From assembly GCA_001724265.1 (NCBI GenBank), contig MEDY01000309.1, positions 1 through 36,953 of the forward strand: a stretch of DNA of 36,953 bases, read 5' to 3'. The translations under genes were made by a program, and so were the position numbers. Positions within the stretch are counted from its first letter, which is position 1. Each line of letters begins with the position of its first letter. The stretch comes from Rhizaria sp. SCN 62-66. Taxonomy: Eukaryota; Rhizaria, unplaced. Shown here one piece after another: positions 11,432 through 22,400 of the stretch. The notes under the pieces were generated by a model. The model was not told where the DNA came from. It saw nothing but the letters and a program-made list of their open reading frames with translations, and ran no database searches.

Positions 11432-14400
11432 ATGCCGCCGCGCGCCATATCGAAACGCTCTACAACAGCAGCTGGAGCGGCGTAGACAGAGGCGCCAACT
11501 GCGCGAACATCATCAACGACAACAGCGAAGTCGCACCAGTCGCGGCTAGCGCTTGCCCGCGTCTCGAACAGCAACAGCAAGACTGTTGAAGGCGATGACG
11601 ATGACGACGACGTTCTGATTGTCTCGAGCATCTCCTCAAGCAGCCTTAGCACGAGTTTCACGAGTACGACGGGTGACGACGCTGATGTTGAGATGACACC
11701 TGTCACAAAGCGCAGTCGTCCCCTGGCAATTGCAACAGGAACTGCTAACGCGAGTACCGACGGCAACACCAACAACAAATTGACTGACGCGACTCCGATC
11801 GAGAATGTTTCAGTCGCAGTTGAGAGTGACCATGTAACTAAGCAGCCGCAGCCCTCACAGGTCCAATCGCAACTACCTCAGCCGCACTCGCACTCTTTGT
11901 CGTACCACTCCCTCGGCCCTCTCGAGGCGCGCGTGATTGCGTTGCGCGTCATCGCGTGGTACCGGGCTTCCGCGAGGACGTTTGACTGGCGCGAACGCTA
12001 CCACTGCAGTGAGAGCACATCTGATAGCAGCAATAGTAGATATACCAACAACAACAACAGTGATGATGCGAGTGTAAGTGCGAACGGGAGCATGAGTACA
12101 AGTACGAGCGGTAATAATAGCGCGAACTACTCTGCTGACAGCAGCAATAGCAGTGATGCCACAAATGGCCGTAGCTCCCAGAGTACTTACACGTGGCAGA
12201 CGCTGCCCGCCGCAGCGCGCTACCGTCTCGGTCCCAGCCCTTGCGCCTGTGAGTACCTTCCTTCCCAGTCTGCCTCACAGCAGTCACCCCTGCAGCCTCA
12301 CTCATGCACCGGCTCTAGTTGCAGTGCTAGCACAACTCACACCAACAGCAGCAACAGTAACAGCAACAGCAGCGAAGGTGTCTTTGTCCTCGCCCCGGCC
12401 CTGCGCCTGCTGCTGCGCCCTGGCCTCCCCACGCTCACAGCGCCCGCGCCGGCCTCTTTGGCGCGCCCGGCGCCGCCGCCACTGCGGTCGTGCCACGCGC
12501 TGGCCTACCGCACCCTGCTCTCCGAAGTCCTGCTGCAGCAAACGGGCACCGCGCGCGTCGCCGCCGCGTTTCCGCGCTTCCTCGCAGCCTTCCCCACGCT
12601 GCGAGCGCTCGCTCGCGCGCCCGTGGCTGCCGCCGAGGCCGCCTGGGCCGGCGTCGGCTACTACGCACGGGCGCGCGCACTGCACAGCGCCGCCGGGGCG
12701 CTGCTCGCGATGGCGGAGCAGGAGTCGCCGACGGCGACGACGTCGAGCTTGAGCTTAGACGACGCTGCTCCTGTCCCAGTGCCTCGCTCCGTGCCCGCAC
12801 TACTTACCCTGCCGGGTGTCGGCCCTTACACGGCCGGCGCCATCGCCGCCGAGGCCTTCGGACTGCCCGCGCCGGCGGTCGACACCAATGTGCTCCGTGT
12901 CGTCACCAGGCTCCGCGCACTCTATGCGGCCCCCGCCGCCGCGCTGGCGTCGGGCAAGTACCAGCACCGGCTAGACGACGACGGCGGCGCATCCGGCGGG
13001 GAGATAAGCGCTGCGGGGAAGGGCAAAGGCAAAGGTCGACAATCGAATAAGGCCAAGGGTAAGGGAAAAGGCGAGAAATGCAGCACGAATGATGACGATG
13101 ATGATGATGTGGTTGTCATTGATAGTGACCATGACAACGACGATCATAACAAGAGCCCGCTTCCGAGTTCGACTTTGAGTGTGATCAAGAATGCGGGTAG
13201 TGGTGATATTGTTGACAAAAGCAGTGTCTCTAAGATCTTACAAGGACCCTTAGTTCCCCTGCTCACAGCCACACTCTCACCAACTGCCGCTGCTTCCGCT
13301 GCTTCTGCCTCTGTGACTGGGAATAATAGCGACGCGCGCGCTGCGAGCGGCTTCGACCCCGAGAGCTCCGGCCTGCCGCTGCTGCCGGCGGCCACGGCGG
13401 GCGCCGCGGTGTGGCGCACTGCGGCCGCACTCGCCAGGGGCGCCTGGGCGCTCACCAACGCCAAAGACGAGTGCGTCCAGATCAACAGCAACTCGAGTGG
13501 CATCGCTGATATCGAAGACATTGCCAACGATGGCGACCCGATCGTCTCACGCCCCGCCCCGCCTGCCCGTAGCCAGTCCGTGGTGCAGTGGAGCGGGTTT
13601 GCGGACGCCTTCCTGGCCTCGGAGATGCTGCAGGGGCTGATGGAGCTAGGCGCGACCGTGTGCCTGCCGCGCCTGACCCACTGCAGCCGTTGCCCGCTGC
13701 GCCCGCACTGCAGGGCCGCCGGGGAGGCGGAACTCAACAGCAACAGCGCAAACGCGGCGAGCAACGGGAGCAGCAACAGCATTAACAGCAGCGGTGTCAG
13801 CGGCTCTAGTAAGAGGCTACGGGTGCAGGACAGGTGGGCGCTGGCGCTCGCTCGCAACAGGCAGGAACAACAGCAGCAGCAAGCTCAACTTGACTCACCC
13901 TTTAAGCCCGAGTCTAAGCCTGAGTCCGAGGATTACGCGTCGAAGTGGCTCGAGTGGGCGCGGGGCCGCGAGTACTGGCTCCGGCACGGCTGCCCTCCTC
14001 AACTCCGCCCTGCTTCCTCCTCCGCTGACGCGGCCACTGCTGCTCACAGCCTCCCTGCTGTAACTGAACCTTCAGGGCCGATGTTGCCGCCTGCTCCGTA
14101 CGATGCTGCGAGCATGCCTGCCTTCGACGATTACAACGGCTTTGCTTCTGACGCGCGCGGATTAACTTTGTCGCAGCACGTGTACATGTTCCCAGAGCTA
14201 GCTGACCCCGAGAGTGAGACGTCGGTGGCCACCGCAGCGAATATAGTGCGCACACTGCTCGCGCAACAGCTGCAACAGCAACAGCAACAGCAGCAGCAGC
14301 AGCAACAGCACGAAGTGGAGTCCGAGTCATCAGCCTTGTCGCAGTTGCAGTCGCGACTGCAGCCGTTGCCGCCGACGCCACCCCACTTGCTGCAGTGGCG

Positions 14401-16408
14401 CTTTGCTGCTGCTGCGCCGGGGTTGCTGGCGGGCGAGAGCGGTTATAATAACAGCAACAGCAAGAAGAACAACAATTCATCTTGGAGTGAGACTGAATGT
14501 ACCATATGTGCCGACTCTGCCTGCAATGCAAGCACCAATGGAGGGGAAAGTGTTGCTAGCGAGAGTGACAGTGAGCTGGGAACACTCAGGTACCCTCTTG
14601 TTGTGCCTAAAGCCAAGCCGTCGAAGGATGGAACAACCGCGGGCAAAAAGGGGAACAAAAACTCGAGCATGAATGGCGATGATGACGAAAACGACCAGCG
14701 TGGTGATGACGTTGGCGCTGACGATGAGAATAATGAAGGGGACGACGGCTGTGATTATAACGATGACAGTGCGGCTCTGAAGAGTAAGAAGATCCTCAAG
14801 AAGACTCCTCCTGTTCAAAAGGGTGCTGCGAGCATTTGGCTTCAAGCCGCCAACGCCAACAACAGCAACACAAGCAATAACAGCATCAACAGCAGCAAGA
14901 AGAAGATTGCATCTAAGGGGGTACTCAGTGCGTGGGATGCGCCTGATGACTCACCATTCTACTCAGACTCTGACTCAGATTCGGATACTGAGACTGCAAA
15001 CAGTGCTAAGAGCAAGGGTGCCCGTGAGTCGTTTTTCATATCATCGCTACCGATTCTCACTCTCGTGACGGACAGCAACAACAATAGCACGCTCAGCGAC
15101 TCCGCTCCTCACAATTACTCTGCTGCTGCCCACAGTCGCTCTCGGCGTACGCAGTTCTTGCTCCTGCGGCGCAGGCCCCAAGGTGGCTTGCTTTCGGGCC
15201 AGTGGGACGCTTACCAGCACCCGCTCGTAACAACGGCAGCGACTACATCATCTTCATCAGCACCTTTACCAGCATTGGCATTAATAACAGCAGCAGCGAT
15301 GGGGGGAGCGGAAGCGACCACGGCCGCGGCTGTGGCAGAGACGGCGGCGCTGGCGGCGGCTGCGGCCGTGGCTGCTGAGTCCGCGCACGCCTGGGCGGGG
15401 CTCGTGACTGCAGCCGCAAACACCGCACGAAGCAGCGACAACAACAGCTCTATGATTTTTAGCGGCAATAGCCACAGCAACCCTGATTCACAGTCACTCC
15501 AAGCACAGTCTTTGTTTGAAATCACAAACACGGTCCGCGTGCGCGGCTGCGACCCCGTCACAGTCACTAAGCCTGTCAAGAACAGCATCAAAGGCGCGAA
15601 ATCTACGGTCAAACGCCGTCGTAAGGCGTTTGCGAAGTGGTTTTTGCGCGTCTACTCTTCAGGCAAACACTACTTAATGCCTATTGTCACTTCTCTGCGT
15701 CCCTCAACTACTCACACAAACGCTGCTGACGACACCTCACCTCCTATCACCGCTGAAACGACTGATTCTCATTATGCCCGTGAAAACGCTCCAACCAACG
15801 CTTCCTGGTCTCTGCACGAACGCAGCGGGGTCTGGTACGGCGGCCCGAGCCCCGACACGGCGCAGTTCTGCGCTGTCCCGCTCGCGCGCATCGCGTCCTC
15901 CCTCACTCTCGATAGCAACAACAACGACAACGGCAACGGCAACGGAAGCGGTGACAGCAACGGCATGAATGGGTCAAACTGTACATGTGACGCTAACTCC
16001 CAGTCTGCGCGTGCGTGTGCGTGTGACGAGCGGAACGACCTGGCGTTCGCAGCCGCGACCGTCGTGGGCATCAGTGATCGAGACTGCGTGGCCGCGCTGC
16101 AACAGCTGCTGCAGGCGCCTGTCGCGAGCACTCTGGCCTATTTGGCCACGATTCTCGCTGTGGCGGGACGCAAAGCCACCGAGCAGGATTTTGCGCGCGC
16201 AACTACTGCGCGAAAGTCACTCACTGCTACAGAGCGACTCAACGCTACTGAAAATGCAGCGGCAGCAACAACGGCAGCAACAGCGGCAGCAACGACAACT
16301 CCTGTGACAGCGTTTACAGCGATAATGGTCGATGCAGAAAACCTTAACATTGCTAAAGCACATGATGACGACGGTGATGGTGTTATTGTGATGTCAGATA
16401 GTGAATAA
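11432..16408 (+). CDS. MUTYH: MutY/MUTYH-type adenine DNA glycosylase with very large insertions and an in-frame UAG
   Basis: The gene is intronless, about 1658 residues from the ATG at 11432 if the TAG at codon 18 is read as sense; the first ATG after that TAG is at 11693. This enzyme removes adenine mispaired with 8-oxoguanine in base-excision repair. Landmarks in order: WYRAS-R-FDWRER (about 175-189; family WY...R.LPWR), catalytic Glu in SEVLLQQT (E365), GVGYYARARALH, helix-hairpin-helix LPGVGPYTAG (460-469), catalytic Asp in VDTN (D484), the [4Fe4S] ligands C744-X6-C751-X2-C754-X5-C760 after MELGATV, and the NUDIX-like C-terminal domain with RRTQFLLLRRRPQGGLLSGQWD. Bacterial MutY is about 350 residues and human MUTYH about 550; the excess is Ser/Asn/Gln/Asp-rich insertions, one of which separates the HhH-Asp region from the Fe-S loop. 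The stop is TAA. Three acidic SUMO-interaction-like motifs are present. Identity is secure; the N-terminus is less so. Confidence 0.92.
11483..11485 (+). other. In-frame UAG at codon 18 of the MUTYH gene
   Basis: The ATG at 11432 and the long ORF beginning at 11693 are in the same frame (87 codons apart). The only stop between them is this TAG; codons 19-87 are open and coherent, including an acidic DDDDDDVLIV stretch like two others in the same protein. It is read here as a probable sense codon (Gln); an unseen 5' exon or use of the ATG at 11693 are alternatives. Confidence 0.6.
14273..14308 (+). repeat. CAG/CAA run encoding twelve Gln in MUTYH
   Basis: Mixed CAA and CAG codons encode Q12 between the Fe-S region and the NUDIX-like domain. 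Confidence 0.9.
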
Positions 16409-17117
16409 CTTTGAAGCCGCGCGAACCTGCCTGTCAAGTAACCATGATAAAGACATCTCATTTGTGTTTGTGGTGGGACTTGCCACTCCTTGCAGAAAAC
16501 GTCTTACCAGCAGACTGCAACAGCAACAACATTTAGATACAACAACATTTAGATATAGTTTTGAAATCTTGACGTTATTCAACGTTTATTTAGCCACAAT
16601 TGAACTTTTATTCAATTCATTCTCATTAGCCTCGTGTATTATACAAAATCAATCCACGTGCGTGACGGCACCTAACTGATGAAGGACGATTAAACATGTA
16701 CAGTACATGTATTAATGAGTGTATCCTTTAACAGCAGCAAACATGTCGCAGGTGTTTTAGCATATCATGTGATTATGATGTCATATTTTAAAAAGCGGCT
16801 GATTTCATTGCGCTCGAGTGAGAAATGCGTGGGGCTACGTGTTCCGGGAGAGGTTTCAGCGCAGTGTGGCTCGAGGCTGCCCCTGGCCACTCCTGGCCCA
16901 AGATAAGCCGCACACGTCACGGCGTGGATTTGAAGAGCCCTTATCTCCTTGGTGTTTCAGTGTAATCAAGTGCAAGTAACGTATATTGGCTTTTTTGTGC
17001 GTCTAGTTTATTATACTATTTAGAATATCGCTATCGATCCGTGGTTTATGCGTGCTCATCTCTTCAAAATCTTCGCGGCCCCTTCCTTCTCCCTTCTTGC
17101 CCACAGATCCTCTCAAC
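16409..17117. other. Intergenic region, MUTYH to the 233-residue gene
   Basis: AT-rich, about 700 bp, no supported gene. It contains a short tandem duplication at 16524-16555 and presumably the promoter of the downstream gene. Confidence 0.6.
16524..16555. repeat. 16-bp perfect tandem duplication
   Basis: CAACAACATTTAGATA occurs twice head to tail (16524-16539, 16540-16555) in the 3' flank of the MUTYH gene. Confidence 0.9.
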
Positions 17118-18266
17118 ATGGACTTCAAGATTGTACGTCGCGTTTACGATCAGTACTCCCAAAGAATTTTAGTTTATGTGGCTTTTTCTTTGTGTCGATA
17201 TGGCTTTCTTCCTGCTTACAGTGCTTTTTCTCGCAACTCCGCGCAAACCTCCGCGTCTACGTCTCCACTGATGTCCTCGTGCCGCTCCTCCCCCCTTCTC
17301 ACCTCCCCCTCCCTCTCTCCCTCCTTCCCCCCCACCTTTTGCTTCGTGTCACACTGTTCAGACCGGGACCACGACGACCAGCTCTAGCTCCAGCTCCAGC
17401 TCTAACTCCAGCTCCTCTATGAACGGCAAGGTCACGTCGAGCTCGAGCCACAGCACCTCCACCAAGACCTCCGGCGGCCACTCCACTACCACCAAGAAGG
17501 GCAAGAAGACCATGGGCAACGGCGATGTCATCGAGTACGAGACCTCCGGCAACGTCACTGCGGTCGAGTTTGACCCTTCGAATATGAACAACGGCTTCTC
17601 CATGGAGTTCAACGCGACCGGCCCCCCGCCGCACTCCCCCCACACGCCCCACGGCCACACTGTGGTCACCACCACCCACCAGGGCCCCCACGGCCAGCAC
17701 GTCACCTACACCGAGACGCACACCACCACCGTACGTCTTTGTTCTATCAACACAAAAGCAATATTTCTAGCTATAGTTGCACTTATATTTCAACATATTT
17801 AATTTTTAAATCTATATCCCAACATCTTTCTTGTCAATTTCCCTTCGCAATAATCTCACACTTTTGCTACTTTTGGTATCTTCTCTTTCCTCTCTCGGGG
17901 TCCACACACACACACATATCTCGACTCTGCCCACGTCTGCCACGACAGAGCCCGAAGGCGAACATCGAGGTCAACGCCGAGGGCGCGCAAGCCGTGGCGC
18001 ACGCGGCGATGATGGGCGTGGCGAACCTCTTCGCGCCGAAGCCGCAGGTCGTGGTCAAGGAGACGCACACTGTGTATGTGCCGGCTCCCACGCAGCAGAT
18101 CGTGTACCAGGCGCCGCCGCAGGAGGAGGTTGAGGAGGAGGTGTGGGAGTGCGTTGGCTGGAGCGAGGGCACGCACTGCTGCTGCCGCGTCATGGACCCC
18201 GAGAAGGCCAAGGTAGTCAACGCCCGCAAGCGCAAGATGGACCGTGAGTTCTCCCACAACAACTAA
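17118..18266 (+). CDS. Unrecognised 233-residue Ser/Thr/His-rich protein with a Cys triplet
   Basis: Three exons, 17118-17132, 17362-17730 and 17949-18266, join in phase 0 throughout; the stop is TAA. The first coding exon is only five codons (MDFKI), and its ATG has A at -3 and G at +4. The N-terminal third is Ser/Thr/Lys-rich (SSSSS, KKGKK). The middle contains GDVIEYETSGNVTAVEFDPS, then a Pro/His/Thr-rich stretch (PPPHSPHTPHGH, YTETHTTT). The C-terminal third holds an Ala-rich helix-like stretch (AEGAQAVAHAAMMGVANLF), a Tyr/Val/Pro-rich part, an acidic EEVEEEVWE, then VGWSEGTHCCCRVMD and a basic tail NARKRKMDREF. No signal peptide or membrane helix is evident. I do not recognise a family and assign no function. 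Matching splice phases and coherent exons make the gene itself credible. Confidence 0.75.
17133..17361 (+). other. Intron 1 of the 233-residue gene (phase 0, 229 nt)
   Basis: Donor ATT/GTACGTC and acceptor CTGTTCAG/ACC, preceded by a long C/T tract. Confidence 0.85.
17731..17948 (+). other. Intron 2 of the 233-residue gene (phase 0, 218 nt)
   Basis: Donor ACC/GTACGTC and acceptor CACGACAG/AGC. A short CA dinucleotide run lies near 17903-17917. An alternative AG two bases downstream would break the frame. Confidence 0.85.
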
Positions 18267-19448
18267 GCCGGGACTCAGCAATATCCGGCTAATTCGTTCG
18301 CCTTAAGCTGAAATGAAGACAGCTACGCTGAAACAAAGATAGATGACACGCGCTGACACAGATAGAGAGAGAGACTTTACAACACTGCAACGACGCACAG
18401 TGTGACTGTGTGGTGTTGCTGGTATTACGCGCTATGCTTGCCTGCTTGCTTGCCGGTGACTGAGTGAAATCACCGTGAGCAAAAACACAATGCACAAGTA
18501 CATAGACGCTACTAATTCGAAATGGTCGTGGCTGTTGTTTTTTTGTTGGGTTGTTTTGTTTTGTTTTTTTGTTGTCGGAGTATTTCATGTTAATGACACG
18601 ATATACTCGTTTTCCAAGTCAGTTATCTCTCCTATATTACGTACTTTTGTTCGAAAATATTACACAGGCAACCTATCATAGAAACGCGCACATTAAGCAC
18701 AACAAAAGCAAGGGCAACTCCCATTATCGGTGACAGAGTTCTTAACTTCAACAACAGCACTTTCTTAATGTTGCTTGTTGTCGATGTTGTTGCTTCTCGC
18801 TCCTAGCTTTGTTTGTGTCTGTTTGATTGTCTTACCCTGTCTTTCTGTGTGACTCGGCACTGCACTGCTTTTGTGCTCTGCTTTCTTACGCGGCTTGCTT
18901 TTTTTGTCGCTTTGGTGTGTGTGTATGTTGTGTCGTCGTTCTCTGTGTCTGTGGGAGGTGAGAACAAATAATAATACAAATTTTGAACTAACCCTGTCTG
19001 TATTGTTGTCTGTATTGTTCTTGTCACGAAAGTCGAGTCATGATTACCGCGAAGAAACAGAAATACAATTTATCAAAGGATGTCTTTCACTTAAAAATCA
19101 TCGTAACCTCGAACTCGTATCATCACCACTCATCGAATTGCTGAGGATATTATGCTTAGTAACACGTCTTTCTTTGTATTGGTTTTCTGTACTACGTATT
19201 GCTCTAATATACTAATGATAATATAATAAATGAATAACACGACTCTGCACTATGACCATCCTAAACAATCGCAAAATAACGAATCTCTTTTTGTGTGTGC
19301 TTTCTTTAATAAACGATAGTATGAACAATTAATTTAAAAGCCTGTCACAGATTGTTTGTGAAACACACTGCAACTAACTTCACAGCACGCAGCAGCCTTG
19401 CGAGGCTCTCGCCGCCGCAGCTGTGCCGCCTCGCATCAGCCGGGCGTC
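18267..19448. other. Convergent intergenic region, 3' ends of two genes
   Basis: AT-rich spacer between the plus-strand 233-residue gene and minus-strand exportin-T. No supported ORF or RNA gene. An AATAAA at 19225-19230 is a possible poly(A) signal, but it lies about 960 bp past the stop codon, so the assignment is weak. Confidence 0.5.
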
Positions 19449-22400
19449 TCAGCCGGTCTTGTTGACTGCACGCAGCGGCGTGATGAGGTTCCGCAGCTCC
19501 GCGCACACGACCTCGACGGAGAAGGGCGTCGTGACAAGAGCGGTGACGAACCGTTCCACGCCGCCCCCCGTCGCCACGGCCGCGACCGCGGACGCAGCGG
19601 CGGCAGCCTGGGGCGCGTTGGGACCGTTGGCGGCGGCGGCCGCGGCGGCGGCGGCGGCCGCGGCGGCGGCAGCGGAGGAGACGGCACCATTCCAGCGGTC
19701 GACGAGCGACTGCGGGAACGAGGGCTCTGAGTCGAAGAGCAGGCGGTAGAGCGAGACGACCTCGCGCAGCAGCCCGGTGAAGGAGCTGTCCTTGTCGTTA
19801 AGCTGCGGCAGCAGCACCAGGTCCGAGGCGATGGCGACGATCTGTTGCGGCAGTCCGCGCTGCTGCGCGACCGCGGCAAGCAGGTTGTTGGCGGCCCAGA
19901 AGCGGATGAAGAGCCGCAGCAGCTGCACGCTGGTGCGGTAGCCGGCCGTATCGGTGGGGCTGCTGAGCGTCATCTGCTCCAGCACGCTCTCGCACAGCGA
20001 CGGGAGCGTGTCGGCGTGGTGCAGCAGCACGGCGTCGAGCTTCGACGACAGACATTCGCGCAGGAAAAGGTAGAAGACGCGCACCATCTCGGCGCGGCAC
20101 GCGCGCTGCTGCGAGAGCGCGGCCGCTAGCTCCACGCCGGGCTCCGGCTCGGGCGGCGCCGAGACAGAGGCCAGGCACGCGAAGTGCTTCTCCACGACGG
20201 GCACGAAGACGTTGGCGAGCACAGGCGCGAAGTCGGCGCCGAAGCGCGCCATGAGCTGGTTGGTGAGCTCCACCACGCGTCCGATGTTATTGGCGTCCGA
20301 GCATTGCAGCATGACCGTCAGTGCGGGCGCGAGCGCCTGCAGCGCGTTGGCGCGCATCACCTCGACGATGACGTGCAAGAACGCGATCGTCTTGGCGCGG
20401 AGCAGCTCGTCCGCGGGCGCGATACTGTACGCGGCCATGACCTGCCCGAACGAGTGCTCGAGCGCCTGGCGCGTGCCCGCATCCTCGGCCTCGGTGGGCG
20501 TCATGCCCTTGATGACCGTGAGCAGCGCCTGCACGAGCTGCGCCGCGCGCTTCGTCACGACGTCGGCCAGCGTCGGCATCGCCGCGGGCGCGGCCGCCAC
20601 AAGGTGCGTCAGCGGCTCGAGGGCGACCATCATGGCGCGCTGGAAGAGCGCCGGCGAGTGCGGGCCGGCGACCGAGGACGAGCAAACCATCGAGAGGCAC
20701 TCGCAGAGGTGCACACAGTCGGTGAAAGACACGCGGCCCTTGAGCCCGCGCTGCGCGCCGCGCGAGAGCACGCTCGAGATGACGTCAGAGAGCGCCGTGG
20801 TGAGCTCCAGCAGAAAGGGCTGCAGGTGCGACTTGATGCTATCCTGCGAGGTGAAGGCGCGGATGGTCTTGGTGAGCTGATAGGACGCGGCGGCGCGGAG
20901 CTCGACGACCGGGGAGCAGATGCCGCGGTCGTCGAGGAAGATTTGCAGCACGCAGGGCAGCATCTGAGGGCACATCTCGAGCACCTTATGGTAGCGCGCG
21001 AGGCACTCGTACAGCGAGGTCGCCACCAGCACATTGGGGTGGTACGTCAGCGGCGAGAGGAAGAGCGACGCGAAGGCCGAGCACCAGGGCTCCGTCGTCA
21101 GCGCGGCCATGATGCCCTTGCCCACGGCGTCGCCGAGCACGAAGATGAGGTGGATAGCCGACTCGATGCTCGCAAACGGCAGCTGCGCCACGGCCGACCG
21201 GCCCGCCGTCGACAGCACCGAGGCAACCGCAGGCAGGCTGCCCGGGGCGGCCGCGGCGGCGGCCGCGGCGGCGGCCGCGGCGGCGGAGGCGGCGGCGGCG
21301 GGATTGTTCATGAGCGTCTTGTTGAGGTACTCCCCCGCGTAGCCGACGGTGTCCCCGGGCGCGGCGGCAACAACAGCGAGCGCGACCTGCGCCAGCATCG
21401 AGTGCAGCAGCTCAAGTCCGTAGTCGACGCACGCGTCGCGCGCCACGAGGACCAAGGTGCGGAACACGCGGTCGAGGCGCTGTGCGCGGTACTGCTCGAA
21501 GCGCGCCTCGCGGTCGTCGCGCGTGTCTGCGTGGAGCGTGTCGCCCTCGGTCGAGTGCCAGGGCGGGTAGCGCCAGCCCGCGACGACGGCCTCAAGGCTC
21601 GTGTCGACCACCGACTTGTGCGCGTGCTGCATCACGCCAGTGTACTTGAACAGCGAGAGGAACTCGCTCAGCGCGTCCGTGGCCTGGAAACCCACCTCGA
21701 ACGTGGGGTTCCGCAGGCTCGACAGCAGACACGCGGCCGCGCGCAGCAGCAGCGTCTCGTTGGCGTGCACCGACGCCAGCTCCTCAGGGAAGAGTGTCTG
21801 CGTGAAGGACGCAAAGTCGGGGCACAGCACCACGGCGCGCGTGCGCGTGGAGCCGTCCGCCGCGGTCACCGTCACCTGCTTGCCTCCGCCGGCCGCGCCG
21901 CCTCTGCCGCCGGCGCCCGCCTGCTGGTGCTTGGCGGCGTGCGACGCGGCGCCGAAGACCGACTGCGTGGCGCGGCTGGAGCCCGAGGCGGCGGCGCGCG
22001 CCTTGGTGCGCATGTCGTTGCCCGGGTACGTGGGGATAATCTCGACGCCGCCGTCGAGGACCTCGTCGTAGCAGGCCGTGAGCTGCGTCACGAGCGCGGC
22101 CGCAAACTTGGTCATGGCGCACGCAAAGGTGGTGAAGTAGCCGTCGTACTCGGTCACTTCTTCCTCCTGGGAGAAGTCGAACTTTTCGATGATGGACACG
22201 AAATCCATCTGCTCGATCAACGCGAGACGCTTCAGCCTAAAAATAACCCGAAAAGAGACGACAGGCAAAGGCGAGCAGCAACAAATAAACAAATGAGCAT
22301 GAGATATTTTCGAGAAAGAGGTACACCTCGTCAGAGAATCGTCGAACTATAGTTCTTTGTTTTCTAGTTAAAATTAAAATGAAAGTGTTCAATTAAATAA

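Noticed and set aside
16524-16555. Tandem repeat as a CRISPR-like or transposon end
   Set aside because: Only two adjacent 16-bp copies without spacers or terminal inverted repeats; a simple slippage duplication explains it. No transposase or CRISPR array was seen anywhere in the window.
20184-22352. 722-codon plus-strand ORF opposite exportin-T
   Set aside because: The product is Arg/His/Gly/Leu-biased with no family features, whereas the minus strand has conserved exportin-T motifs and correct splice phases. Long antisense ORFs are expected at this GC content.
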